Shown: positions 1 to 12,085 of the stretch, piece after piece | Numbering within the stretch: the stretch's first letter is position 1 | Layout: each line of letters opens with the position of its first letter | Origin: Rhyzopertha dominica | Lineage: Eukaryota > Arthropoda > Insecta > Coleoptera > Bostrichidae | DNA length: 64,000 nt | Direction of reading: 5' to 3' | NCBI GenBank assembly: GCA_025024175.1 | Contig: QCXZ01000041.1 | Span: 27,089,786 to 27,153,785, forward strand | The notes under the pieces: generated by a model | What the model saw: only the letters and a program-made list of their open reading frames with translations | The model's database searches: none | What the model was told of the DNA's origin: nothing | Translations under genes and position numbers: made by a program

Positions 1-2550
1 AAACAATACCATGGTTTTCTGTGGTGGCCTTGACTAAGCGAACATTTGTGTAACTTGAAGGCAAATTTTGATTCTATCTTGTTTCAAAATATCTGTTAAA
101 TTTAGCCCAATCTATGCTTGGAAATATCACTATGTCGTTTATTAAATTTTTTAGTCGCATCTGTAGTTTTTTAGCAATCACAATTCATAATTTTAATAAC
201 GATTCGAAGATGCGATGCCGACAGATGGCGCAAAAAGATTCGACGTGGCAACCCTGTAAAAACCACTTGTTGCTTTTCTTCTAGTTTCGACTTTCAAGCA
301 ATCCTAAATATCGATAATATCTGAGATGCTGTATTGCTTGATGGCATAAAGCATCTGGGTAACGAAAAATTATTCACTTACCTGGGAGTCCAAGAAAGTA
401 AATGCACAACGAACAAAATTTAAAAGAAGTCCAAAAGATATATTTTGACATGGTAACAAAACTATGGATGTTAGTTACAGCTACGAACATCTTAGCAGTC
501 GTAAAGGTTTTGCGTACTTTCTTTTATATAAACTGGACAAGTCAGTAATTCTTTTTTCAAGTTACCAAATAAGCCGCTGTGTATTATGTATATAATATTG
601 TCTGAATAATGAAGCCATTATTCACCAAAGTTATTGGACGATTGCCCATGTGACAATGACGAATACACTTAAAGTATTACTAATTTAATGGTGATTTAGA
701 CGGTGTTTTTATGGCAGTTACCGCTATATACTAACAAAGGAGACCTAAAAGAAATCCACTGGCCTAAACCTAACCCGTGGTGCACTCGGCTTACCAGATG
801 GCAGCAATAATTTTAGATGGTGCGAGATCTCCTCAAGTGGCTACCCTTCAAATACAATTATATACTGTTGCTTACCCGCGATTATACTCTACGCAGTTTA
901 TACATTCAGAAGAAAGGTAATGTAGCTTTTCATCCCATAAACAGTGTCAGACCTATAGGATTACCTAATTGTACAGATCAGAAATAGTAACAGTTAATAT
1001 TTGTTGTGACAACTTTTTGTTCTTCAGTCTTAAAAAAAACCAACCTGAAAAACCTGGGTGGCCACCTTTATAACTTTTACGTATACATTTTTTTTATTAA
1101 ATCGGAATAATTTAACATCCGGACAATAGCATTTTGTATGGACAAAATTCTAAGATCTAGCAGTCTTTGCTGACACATAGTAGAGCGTAGGTAAGTTTTT
1201 ATATGTTCTAATTTAGCGACAGTTACAGGTAGCCAGCAAGATACGAAGTGCTATCCGCACATTCTGAAAAGTATCATGCAGTCACTTTATTTAATAAGTC
1301 GAAGAACTTTTAATGGTGGTGCTGATTGAGGACCTTTTAATAATAGGTTCAGACTCATTTCTCAACCAATTCACATCGACACACGCCACAGTTCTCTACA
1401 TCGGTTAAACTGTTTTGCAAACCAGCCCGGGTTTTTTGCGAAAATCGACTTTTCAGGAATTATATTGAAGTATACAGTATACAATATACAATATACAGTA
1501 AACCAAGCATTATAGAATTTTGATAGTTTTCCTAAAAACACCAGATCTAGTGTTAAAAAAAAAACACTGAGCCCTAGGGCCTCTACCTTTCATACAATTA
1601 CTAGGGAAGTATTTTACTTGACAATTATTTAGAATACCTGATTAATATTTATGGGCGACAATTTTCTAAATGCAAATCGTCTACAAAACTAACGAGTATA
1701 GTAAATTATAGTAAAATCATACAGGAACATAATTAAATTACATAGTGCTTAATTCCTTTATGCTGCTTCAATGACATTGAAATGTTAAGTTTACACACCG
1801 GATGAACTAAAAATTACCACTCAAGAAATTTGAAGGTCTAATCTAATTTAAAAAATAATCTTCAATAAAAAGATCAGGTATCTCCAGCATACAAAAAAAT
1901 TATGCAGAATTGGAAACAAAACCTTCGCGTCATATTATTTGTAATAGTTGCGGCATTGTTCAATATTCAACGGTCTGTTTGGAACATTCTGGCCGTAGTA
2001 GAAATAACTGTTCCATTCCATGGAAATAAATTAGAGCGTATTGATTATTTTCGCCCCAAATACGCATAACTTCCCTTAATAATGTCGTTAAGCCACGTTT
2101 GTGTATTGAGGGTAAAACGCGTAGGTTCGCTTTACTGAGTTTCGCTGTGTATTGTCGTAATACATCAAACAGAATCGGATAGCTCCGCGATACCCTTCAA
2201 TTACTCAAGGAAATGCCGCGATCTCGAGGGTAGTTGCTTTAAAGGGATGGAGTCGCATTCTTTAATTTTCAAAAGAGCTTACGTTTGTTTATTCTTTTTG
2301 CTTGAGTATTACTTCGCATAACTACAGACTTACCTCAAACTTTTTTAGACAAGATCGGATACGACACACATCATGGCCCTGTGCAAGGAGTATTGTAGTA
2401 TTTAAGCCAGTTTCGATTCTGTAATTATTAATAATTCATAATACAATATATATATCGCATTCAATGTACAATTTGTTTTTAAAAACTTCCCGCAAGATTC
2501 TAGCACGATTCATTTCCTAGATACAGCCACTGCCCAGCCTTAATCGATTA
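1..2550. other. Non-coding stretch, nothing recognised
   Basis: This AT-rich DNA has no open frame of interest on either strand, no RNA gene and no transposon domain that I can see. There is only a short TATACAR-type low-complexity patch near 1,470-1,500. Confidence 0.6.
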
Positions 2551-2934
2551 CCCTGTATACAGGGTGTTTACGGTAACAGTCTACAATAGCTAACTTCTAT
2601 TTGACATCGCAGACTAGTGGTTTAAATAGCTAAGTTTCATGAATCTTTGAGAAGTTTGTTTGCAAAAAAAGAATCGTACATGAATTGACCGAAATATATA
2701 CAAAAGTTTATTATTTCAGATATAAGGACCCCATTTTTATAGCGTTTTTGATTAGTTGCGTCGAATTAAATAAAAAGTACCACTACCCTACAGTCGTTTG
2801 TTTTTGAGATATCTTATGTTAAATAATTGCTTTTCACGAAACTTGTAGTAATTAGCAGGGTCAGGGCAGGTCAGGTTGTTAAATTGTTTTTTAAACATCG
2901 CCAAATGCTTCTCAAAAGTTCATGAAACTTTCCC

Positions 2935-3305
2935 ATGTGGTGGTTGCTAGCATCAGTCAACGGCTATCACAACAGACTGACCAGGGAAGCCATCGAGATC
3001 CACAAACATCCTGCTAATTTCAATAGAAAGGAGGAGGCCGTCAGGCTCAACCGGATCTGGGACCCGATTCCCAGGAACGCCCGAACTGTACCGATCGACA
3101 TCTCGACGTCAACCGAAGCGGAACAAGCCTTGCCCCCGACCCACGGGTATAAATACCACTTGCGCAGGAGAACTCGTCACCCGTCAGTCTACATCCAGCA
3201 CCGGAGATGGATTATGGACCTCTGAAGAAGCCACTCATGCTAGCGAAACGTTAGGAAGCAATTCCAACCGACGACACTCTTTAAACCCGAATTAGGGCAA
3301 CAGTT
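2935..3305 (+). pseudogene. Penelope-like element, C-terminal fragment and tail (PLE group A)
   Basis: The frame starting near 2,950 encodes a C-terminal stretch with the PLE-type pattern RLTREAIEIHKHPANFNRK followed by RIWDPI, which is the region just after the GIY-YIG endonuclease in Penelope-like retroelements. The frame stops at 3,223. Right after it comes ctgaagaagccactcatg, then gcgaaacgttagg. This block resembles the hammerhead-like motif (CUGANGA, stem, GAAA) known from PLE terminal repeats. The fragment is GC-richer than its surroundings and sits inside a foldback repeat. The reverse transcriptase and GIY-YIG core are missing, so it is a 5'-truncated dead copy. Confidence 0.65.
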
Positions 3306-3309
3306 GGTG

Positions 3310-3990
3310 TTCAATTGTTTTTTTTTTGTAAACACCCACAACATTTTTTTCTCAAAAACTGATGAAACTTCCCCGTTCAAACTACTAGTATACTACGTCG
3401 AATAAAAAAGTTAGCTATTGCAGACTGTTTCGCGAACATCAATTATCTTATCTTAAAAACAAATAACTGTAGGGTAGTGGTCCCTTAGTTCTTTTTTGTT
3501 TAACTCGACGCTTTTAACCGAATGCGCTTTTAAAATGGGGTCATTCTATTTAAAATAACTAACTTGTAATAGATATCTCGGTCATTTGATGTTCCATTGT
3601 TTTTTTGTAAACACGACAAAATTCTTCTTAAAAGTTCATAGAACTTCCCCATTTAAACCACAAGTCTATGACGTCAAGTAAAAAAGTTAGCTATTGTAGA
3701 CTGTTTCGTGAACATCAATTATTCAGCATGAGATATTTCAAAAACAAATGACTATAGGGTAGTGGTACCTTAGTACTCTTTTGTTTAATTCGACGCCCTT
3801 GGCCGAATGCGCTATAAAAATGGGGCCATTCTATTTAAAATAACAAACTTGTTGTTCTTAATGTTCAATTATTTTTTGTAAACAGTACAAAATTCTTCTC
3901 AAACATTCTTAAAACTTTTCCATTTAAACCACTAATCTACGAAGACAAATAAAAAAGTCAGCTATTATAGACTGTTACCTGAACAAATAA
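3310..3990. repeat. About 2.5 tandem units of 270-285 bp
   Basis: Three diverged units start near 3,318, 3,600 and 3,868. Each opens with a T-run plus gtaaac, then an aaaacttcccc-like block, then gttagctattgtagactg. The first two continue to a cattctatttaaaataac block, and the third breaks off after about 120 bp. They form the right half of the foldback element that starts at 2,556. Confidence 0.6.
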
Positions 3991-3999
3991 AACACTTAT

Positions 4000-4070
4000 G
4001 CACTCAGCGAGCCTCGAACCTGCAAACTCCCGGTTCAGGACAGACTCTACTGTTGAAGTGTCGGCACAAT
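4000..4070 (-). other. tRNA-like sequence (decayed tRNA or SINE head)
   Basis: Read on the minus strand the stretch has a D-arm-like caacagtagag, a possible anticodon loop ctgaacc, and gcaggttcgaggctcgc, which fits a B-box/T-arm (GGTTCGA core). Arm pairing is imperfect and the acceptor stem is not convincing. It adjoins the right end of the foldback repeat. A tRNA-derived SINE fragment or a tRNA pseudogene are both possible. Confidence 0.35.
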
Positions 4071-5083
4071 GTTATACAAACCTTTAAATAACTTTAGTCT
4101 GACCGAAGGTCCAGCGATCTACTCTATAAAGGACTCTGAAATGGTAATTTAAACAGTTCAGCAAAGACTCCACACTTTTAATTCTTTATTAGCTGAACTG
4201 TATATACTGTCTGTCAACTGACTACAAAATATGGACTGTTAGCTTCTATCACAAGCTTCCTTAAAAAACATGAAATAAATATTAACTGTTTTACATTAAA
4301 AACACAACCGCACATGCACGTGCACTGCACATCAGCACTGCATACGATCGCACTTTTTAACATCTACATTGCGCAACATTCACGCCGGCTATCGAAACAC
4401 ATAATTTTTCAAAATTATTATTTTGGCAGGTAATACCTTTTCTTAAAGTAAGAGCGCAGTTTTCTCGTGATTAAGGTGAAACGACACTTTCTTTAAATCG
4501 CTTTGTCTGCCTAAAGCACTGCAATTGCCCATATGCTGTGTGTAGAACAATTGAAACGTTTTGAATTTTACAAGAAACTAAAAGCTTGCGAATGTTATTC
4601 TTTAAAGGCATTTGCAAATCTATAACAGATAGCGGCCTTTCTGATTTTTCTCTACCTAAGAGAACAACTTNTTTTAGAAAATGAAACTCGGAGCCCAGTA
4701 AGCGTAGTACTTTTCATTTCGAATTATATTATGGCGTATCGCACAGGACCAGCTATAACTAATAACTAATCACTGACTAAATAATTAGATTATACTACGA
4801 TTTCTAAAATATAGGTACGGTAAGTGATGACAATCATAAAATACTTTTTCCAGGTGTCACGAATTGCGTTGCCCTAAACATGAGAGCAAAAAAGAAACAA
4901 ATACGTATCTATTATCTAGATTAGTGAATTATTCATGTTGCAACGCACCGTGAAGATGTGTTTTCTCTTCCCAAAGGTCTGAGTGATATGTTTATGCCAC
5001 CCACTATAAATAAGTAAATGCTTGTTTATGAAAAGAAAAGGCCGTGCTGTATGTTCTTTAAAAAATACTCACAAAAACATATT

Positions 5084-6475
5084 GAAATCTTGGTCGTTTT
5101 GGGTTAGACCGCGTCGGTTTCGGAAATTGGGTCGACGTTTCGCCCACCCTTGTAAGAGGTATCTACAGGACATGCATATGAAATATGGCACAATCTTAAT
5201 TTCGGAACCGCTCCAGGGTTAAACCAAATCACAAGGGTTTGAGAGAATAGGATTGCATTTGGTTTTGTGCATGCGGAGAATGCTTGAACGGTAGGGGAAG
5301 TAAGGATACCTATTTTATGGGGAATTTGTCTGTAAATTAGCAAGTAATGTAGAAAAGGATTTTGGTAGGAATGGAGGTACATACTACGAAATAAGATATT
5401 GTGACCGGTTTCATGTTGACGTTCAGCTGCAGCTACAAGGAGACCGAATTTAATGCAGCGTTTGTGTTTTGTAAGCAGGGTCGAATGATTGCCACGCATT
5501 ATGGAATTTGTAAATAAAGATGTAACACCGAAGCTGAATAGAATTTCCCCTAGGTCGAGAGTATTTTTTGACGGAATATTTACAAAGTGCTTGGAATTGA
5601 GAACATGCTAAGATGTAGATATCCCAATAATTTAACGATGCTGTAGGTGGGCGAGTTGACTGAGGTTGACATTGCTGACGATGAGCCTAAGTTGAATTTA
5701 ATTTTTATGAACCTTTCAAGCTAGCTTTTGCTGGATATCTTAAGGAATTTCTGGGTTCTTTATCATTGAGTTAAGTTCTTATATGAAACAGAATCATAAG
5801 AAATAGTATTATTGAGGTTGTCGATGTTTTCTATATAACCTGAAGTACTGCAGGCGCATTGTCTTCCAAAGGATGGTTATCTATAAATTGCATTTGAGAT
5901 TTTTAAGCGCAATTTTCTCTTCTCTGGAAAGGCTGGATAGGAAAAGTTTTGTTTTTTAAGAACTTGGGCTGTTTCCAAACGGATGCGGTCTGCCGTACCT
6001 TTAGGTAAGTATCGAATGCATAATTCTACAGAACCGATTATTTCCTTAACGGAAATTTTGCTGATAGCAATAGCAAAACACACTTTTTGAAAGAAAGATG
6101 TTTTCCGATTCAGAGGGGAGATGCAAAGACACATTTTTGGGTTGGGTATTTGAGACTGCTTTATGTGAAATGAGAATCACAAATTTAAAGGGTTATTACA
6201 GGTAAGCAATAATCAGTTTGAGTGAGTATTGGACAATTTAGGATGAAGTTATAATTATAAAAAATGTGTGCTTCAAAGATGAATTGTTGTCGGAAACTTG
6301 TCCGTTATAGAATTTTGTTTGAGGACAATGTGGAAAAATTGCTTTTGATTCTTAGAAAGTTCGAAATGAGGAAAGTGAGGATCTAAGTCTAGGATCATAA
6401 GCTTTTGCGGCCTGTCAATTTGCAATCTTGGTCTTTATGGGTTAGACAGCGTCGGTTTTAAAAATAGCGTCGACA
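5084..6475. repeat. 1.4-kb block between two direct repeats
   Basis: A block of about 55 bp at 5,084-5,140 (containing gggttagaccgcgtcggttt and gggtcgacg) recurs in the same orientation at 6,419-6,475 (gggttagacagcgtcggttt, then agcgtcgac). The interval has broken minus-strand frames (for example 5,877-6,134 and 5,104-5,499) without a domain I recognise. Read on minus, the left repeat includes gggcgaaacgtcgac, similar to the PLE tail motif elsewhere in the window. The block may be a decayed PLE with LTR-like direct repeats, but I cannot show a reverse transcriptase. Confidence 0.4.
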
Positions 6476-6479
6476 CGCG

Positions 6480-8350
6480 ACTTGAAATTTATTTATTGTG
6501 ATCGTCTAACTTGATGAAATAGACTATATGCAATATATAGATGCACCTGACTCCTATTTCAAGACAGTGAACATACCCAAAACGTTCATTGCTGGATGTC
6601 ATAATAAAAACGACTAATGCATCTATTAATGTATCCTGTGACAAATTCTCAGAATTAAAAACTCCTTCACTTCTTTGATAGTTGGGACGGGGTAGTTAAT
6701 TATGCTGTTTAATATTGTTTTACCCTGAAAAATTCCTTGTTCACTAATTTTAAATGTTAATGAAAAATTTACACTTGTCAAGTCGCGAAGTTAAATTCAC
6801 ATTTTGGACTTGTAAATTTCACGCGGTACAATAGTGGCTTCTAAATAAACCATAGCTACTGTGTATATAAAATTATTTAAAATCACACTGATCATCCTTT
6901 GAAATGCAGATGGCGCATTGCAAACACAAAACTCATTTGTTTAAAATTATAGGCACCTTCAGGTGTTATAAAAGCTGATCAATTTTCAGTACCTTCTCAC
7001 ATATAAATTTGATAATATTCGCTTCGCAAATCTGAGCTACTGAAATTGCCGTGAAGCAGATTTAGTCGATAATGATCTATCCTGGGTAAAGGCTAGTGTG
7101 GTCCTTCAGTGTGATCTTGTTCAGAGCTTAGTACACGTAGAACCTAACTTCGCGTGTTTTCTTCTTCACAAGTATACACGGGCTCGCAAGCGGTGAATCG
7201 TAGTTTTAAAACTACAAGATTTACAAGCACTTTTTATAACCTTAAGTATCGTCACTTTTTGAAAATTGACGTTTAGCACACGTAGGGAGAGACTTGTGAG
7301 AGAAACGGCTCGAGAGTATTGTATTTACCAGTTATAAAGAATTACCTAAAAAGGGCTAATTAATTCATAACTTCAAACGCAGGCTAAATTACAATAACCG
7401 AATGAACTAAACGCTAATTTGTTTAAAATTCGCCTATGCAACTAAAATAAGTATGTCTACCTCAAAAATTTTTTTGAACCAATCATAAGACAACAACTAT
7501 GCTTGTTACACCTGCAAGATTACATCCCAGCTCATTAAGGCCAGTTTATAAAAATGAAGTACGAAATGTACATAAAGAAAATCTGTTGTACATTTCAAAA
7601 CTAAGCGTGTTTTTAAGAGTCAAGTAATGCGATGTTTTAAACATGATTTCAGAAAGATACAACAACAAGAAATGTAAATAAGTACAAAACTTGCATAACC
7701 AATTACGCCTCATCGATTGACGCAATGGTTACCCCGGACAGTCCCAAAAATACAAATAGAATCTACTCTTCGGTTTGTTCAGAAAGTTTTGTCCGGGCGC
7801 ACTGTCAGCGGAACGTCTCCATTTCACATACTGTTCGCGGAATTTCTAGATATTAGGCGAGTTTCCATAGAACCACATCCGATACGGCACACTAGTGCAC
7901 GTCAGAACCGCACCACGACAGTCCCACTAGTGACCGCAGACTTATGTCGATCGCTCTGATCGTTTTGTGCCTCCAAAATGAAATGGAACAGGAGAAATGC
8001 TTGATCCCGACTAAGGAGTATTTCATGCAAGTGATTATTAGGTATAACTAGAAGTATTTGACAAAAGAAAGGATAAGTTACGGATTTGCACTCTTATAAT
8101 GCATTACTGCTTTTCAGCATACTTGGATATACATAGATGTAATCTGCACTTGTCTTAGCATGGGCATACAAGTATTAATTAAAACAAAACAAAGTTCCAC
8201 ACTGTAGAAGAGTGGTCAGCGTTAACATACAGCCCTTCCTCTTCGAGTACTGTACTAATCCAGATATACCAAAAGAGCTATGGAAAACGGGAAACTTGGT
8301 GTCTATTTTGGATATTTTACGATATACTTATAACAAAGAGATTCATAACT
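6480..8350. other. Non-coding stretch with one GC-richer patch
   Basis: No gene is recognised. At 7,717-7,959 an 80-codon plus-strand frame lies in GC-richer sequence. Its residues (VPKIQ, then QKVLSGRT and SPFHILF) faintly recall the end of a retroviral-type integrase region, but the match is too weak to call. Confidence 0.4.
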
Positions 8351-8352
8351 AT

Positions 8353-8838
8353 TGTTACGAGTACAGGTTCTAAAATTGCGGATTTCTAACTTAGCTTCTT
8401 TTATTTAAGTACCAGAACAGAAATACACTAAATCCAAACACAAATAGTTCAAAACACTTCTACTATAACGCTAATAATTCAGTCAACAACTGTTCAGAAC
8501 ACTATACTGCATGCACTAGCACATAAAACACTTAAAATTTCTGATTCGATCTGTTCGTTCGGTTATCTCTTGCTTCACTGCTTTTTGAATCAAACTTCGG
8601 ACTTCCTGCCATGCGCAAGCCCGCGCTTTATACTCGTATAGGGTAGCTTCTGCCTACGCTATCTTTCCAGAAGTTCTCGGCAGTAACCCGTCCGTTTATT
8701 ATTAGTGCTTGTACATTTATCATTCCCAGTATTATCTTTACATAAACATTTTCTGACATCTGTCTGCGTACAAACAAAACTCAAATCATCATTACGCTAT
8801 TCGGCCGCCTTCTTTATATAACTATATTTTATTCTACA
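8353..8838 (-). mobile_element. 3' LTR of a Ty3/gypsy-like element
   Basis: On the minus strand this 486-bp block starts TGTAGAATAAAA and ends CTCGTAACA (TG...CA). It contains a TATA box (gagtataaagcgcggg) and, about 60 bp before its end, an AATAAA poly-A signal. Directly upstream on minus (8,839-8,847) is the purine run GAAAGGGGA, as expected for a polypurine tract before a 3' LTR. A pol remnant lies further upstream at 9,097-9,336. The flanking bases do not form a clean target duplication, and no 5' LTR is present in the window. Confidence 0.7.
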
Positions 8839-9096
8839 TCCCCTTTCACAATATTTAAATATTTATAAATTACAAATTAAGAACGAATTACAAAAAACTA
8901 TTCACAAAGTAGGAGAAAGCAGTACTAATACATATTGTAAAGCACTGGAAATATTGGCATACACGTATATTAATTAAAGTACAGCTTAATCTATAGACAA
9001 AAAACTAAACTATCTCCAAAAATTGCACCATGTTATTCGGCACATACCTTATTAACCCTACAACTAAACTACGACGAGCTCCACAAACTTCCCATT

Positions 9097-9336
9097 TCAC
9101 CCGTCTCTGTTTTCACTGGTTTTAGAGTATTCCACATCATTACTAGGTCGTTGGACACTATTATTAGTATTATCTGTTATTTTCCATTCGTTCCCAATTT
9201 TCTTCAAGTGTATGATATTTCGCCTGCGTTCCTGTCGTGATGTGGTATCTTTCACTTGTACGTCCCCTTTATATTTTGCAACCACTTCATGTGGTATGGG
9301 ATCAAATGTATGGGTTACTTTATTATCTTTAGTCAT
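9097..9336 (-). pseudogene. Ty3/gypsy-like pol, C-terminal remnant
   Basis: The 79-codon minus-strand frame carries FDPIPHEVVAKYKGDVQVKD followed by RRRNIIHLKKIG. This matches the pattern seen at the extreme C-terminus of gypsy-type Pol polyproteins, after the integrase core. It is followed by about 250 bp of 3' untranslated sequence, the polypurine tract and the LTR at 8,353-8,838, all in the expected order. No protease, reverse transcriptase or integrase core precedes it: upstream of 9,336 the frame closes and homology ends. I infer a 5'-truncated or deleted gypsy copy. The first Met is simply the first available one and is not a real start. Confidence 0.6.
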
Positions 9337-9344
9337 ATTTTTTT

Positions 9345-10780
9345 AATTTAATTTCAGCAAGGTAGTGTTTGTGTTATTACGCATTAAAATTTTAATGATT
9401 ATACCAATTTCAAATATTACGAGTATATGGGCATACATTGTCTACAAAACAAGTTTATCTGATACTAACTATGATGGTGTTGAATGCATGGGTTGTTAAT
9501 GACGCTCACTCAATCCACTATTATTTTTGTTTTTCTTACTGTTCAATAAAGGCAATTTATTATTATTATTACTATTACTTGCGAGTAACCTACAAAATTA
9601 ATACATTTATTAATACTTCCTTTACCTTCTGTTTTTTTCTGTTATGTTACGTGCATCTTCATATAAATTTATCCCGAAATGGATGAATTTGAAGCAAATT
9701 GGCAGCTTACAACTATACACAAAACATATGGAAACATTGTGTAAATATCGCGTTAAAGGGATTGTTCGCATATGCCGTACGGTTCGTGAAAGATTGATGG
9801 AATTTATGTGTTAAAATTGACAAATAAACAAAGCCAAAGTTAGATAAATGTGGTAGCCACCCCGCTCACGCTGCACTAGTCAGATTTGCCTTGAAACGGT
9901 TGCCAGAATGAATGGTATAAATTATATTTTCGTTTGAAACTTTGCATACGTTGCATTTATTGTGATATTTGCTTTATGACGGACATAAATACTGGCGCTC
10001 TGCGCATTCACAAAACTAGGTCGTGATATTTACCCCAGACTGAGTTAAATATTTATTCGCAACTGGCTGTGCAATGGAATGGCCTCTTGGAGGTGTTATT
10101 GCCCCTTGCATCGAAAATGATATTAAATAAACTTAGAAAGGGGTTCATAAAGGAATGACGTAATTGAATGTAGGATGTGCTTTACGAACTTCACGTAGCT
10201 TCCTAAGTGTCGAACGTGACAATTTTATATTTAGCTAATTCAAGCGAATCTGGGAATTTTGCAATTTCGGTTCATTACTACTGCAAAACGAATCAGCCTT
10301 TGACGCTTTCAGAAGAGAACGATATTTCTGTAATAATTTCTTATTTCAGCAAAAGGTTCGCACTTCAACGTTGCTCGACATTTTAGCTCTCCTAGTTACT
10401 GGTTTGGCTAACGGGTTTTATTGACCGAACTTCATATTTCTACCTTTATTTTTTCAGCGTAGTCTAAAAATTTAATTGTGCGACATAACCTACAATCGTA
10501 ACGAAAATTTGTAGCACAGTAACAAACATTGTTACATTTTCGTCTAATACGTAATTATATATAACGTCTGTTCTTTCCTTTTTTGGTGTACAGAGTGTCC
10601 CATTTTAGTTGTAACTGTAGGGTATCTCGATAACTGTATTACTTTTTTGTTGCGAGTTGAGCTACACCATCTCCATTTTTGTATCGTCTTTTATTTTAAA
10701 GTTATAGCCAACTTTTGAAAAATATAACGTTTGTAATGCTCTCAATATCTCGCTTTTTATAGATATTTTTATTCTGAATC
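9345..10780. other. Non-coding stretch
   Basis: There is a short (TTA)n-rich patch at about 9,555-9,580 and otherwise AT-rich sequence. I see no gene or transposon domain. The stretch from 10,595 to 10,780 (gtgtcccattttagttg onward) looks like dispersed-repeat sequence but has no partner in the window. Confidence 0.45.
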
Positions 10781-11360
10781 CAGTGGCGTACTCAGAATTT
10801 TTTAGGGGGTCACATTTTTGAGATATAATACAAACTTGCATTTTTTAATGAAAGCCATAGTTAGCTTTGCTATGGTTGAAAACACCTATTTTTTCTTGTT
10901 AAAAATGTATACATTGTTAGGTATACTAATTTTGGAATTATTCATTTTTTTGTAATTTAACTGTATTTTACGTTTACATCCAGGAGGCTATGGAATAAGA
11001 AAACACACAATATAATTTATATTATTAAGTAAAAAAAAGACTCCTAAGAGCGCTCATGCAGTATTTTTANCGGTAATCTAGAAGGCCATGTAACTAATGA
11101 AAATTATTGTTTATATGGAGATAAGTACCTATGCATTGTTTAGCGTCGATTGTTTACATCCCATTTGACAAAAATCGGAAATTCTCATTAAATTATTACA
11201 AAAATTGGAATAATACCAAAATTAATAAAAATTAACCTGATAATATAAACATTTTTTGAATCAGCAAAAATAGGGTTTTCAACCATAGCAAAGCCAATTA
11301 TGGTTTCCATTAAAAAAATGCAGCTTTGTTTTATATCTCTAAAATGTGACCCCTTAAAAA
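10781..11360. mobile_element. Palindromic (foldback) repeat of about 580 bp
   Basis: The left arm (ggggtcacatttttgaga at 10,806, then ctttgctatggttgaaaa) returns in reverse complement at 11,275-11,356 (ttttcaaccatagcaaag, then tctctaaaatgtgacccc). Homology continues inward for roughly 200 bp at lower identity. There is no coding sequence, so this is a non-autonomous foldback or MITE-like unit. A further single arm of the same family is at 18,274-18,460. Confidence 0.65.
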
Positions 11361-11364
11361 CGGA

Positions 11365-12081
11365 ATGCAGGCGTTTTTTAAGGAATGATGCTTCTGCCTA
11401 TGAGTAATGGTGTATTTTATTGATTGCGGCATACAGGGCGGGAGCTGTAATTTTCACTTCTTGTATAGCACGTTGTGCTATCATTACTACTGCTGTTACC
11501 GCTGAGCATACATTCAGATTTATTTATTATTTATGTCTGTTGGTGTACATTTTTTATTCAAATATCTCGACAGTTTGTATAAATTTCTTTAAAAATCGGA
11601 TTGCAAAGTTAGATGCGAGTGCAAAATATTATTAATGGTAAAGTCACCGCCGCCGCGATGTTATCTTTCAGACTGAAAGTAAAGGAATTCCTTTTTCCAT
11701 TTCCTATCAAGAGATTGTACGACCAGATGATCCCATTCATTTTCGTACCTCGTCGCACTCACGCATTTTCTACACAGTTGCTGCCCCTTTCTGACTCGGT
11801 CGTTTTTCAAAGAAACGCGCGGCATTCGCCCCGGATATACCGGTTATAACTTAATTTACCATTCCATATGCGTTTATGTTCTGCTTAAAGTGCTTTTATT
11901 TTAACGGTTTCTAACTTGACACTGAGCGCTTTCGCTAAATTGGCGGGGGATTCTGCAGGGTTAAGTACTATGCTTTATTCCCTTGCTAGAGACGTTCGCC
12001 TGAAAAAATAGATTTTTTTTGCTTAGACGTCATTCAAAAGGAGTTTCATGGGTTCACTAGATATTGCATTTAAATGGCAGC
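11365..12081. other. Non-coding stretch
   Basis: Two short chance-like plus-strand frames (11,420-11,635 and 11,613-11,849) have no recognisable domain. No other signal is seen. Confidence 0.45.
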
Positions 12082-12085
12082 TATA

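Larger units (their letters stand above)
2556..3990. mobile_element. Foldback-type repeat, copy 1 (interrupted by a PLE fragment)
   Basis: The left end begins cagggtgtttacggtaac and carries the block cagtctacaatagctaac. The same block returns in reverse complement at about 3,410, 3,680 and 3,960, so the two halves face each other. A second copy of the family lies at 22,119-23,155, where the right end reads gaacaccctgtac, which gives inverted termini of the type acagggtgttc. There is no transposase, so the element looks non-autonomous. The middle (2,935-3,305) is unrelated, GC-richer PLE sequence that appears to be a later insertion. Exact edges and target duplication are uncertain. Confidence 0.55.

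Noticed and set aside
7717..7959. 80-codon plus-strand frame in GC-richer DNA with faint integrase-like pattern (VPKIQ, QKVLSGRT, SPFHILF)
   Set aside because: No catalytic or zinc-binding motif, no continuation on either side and nothing of the same element nearby in this orientation.
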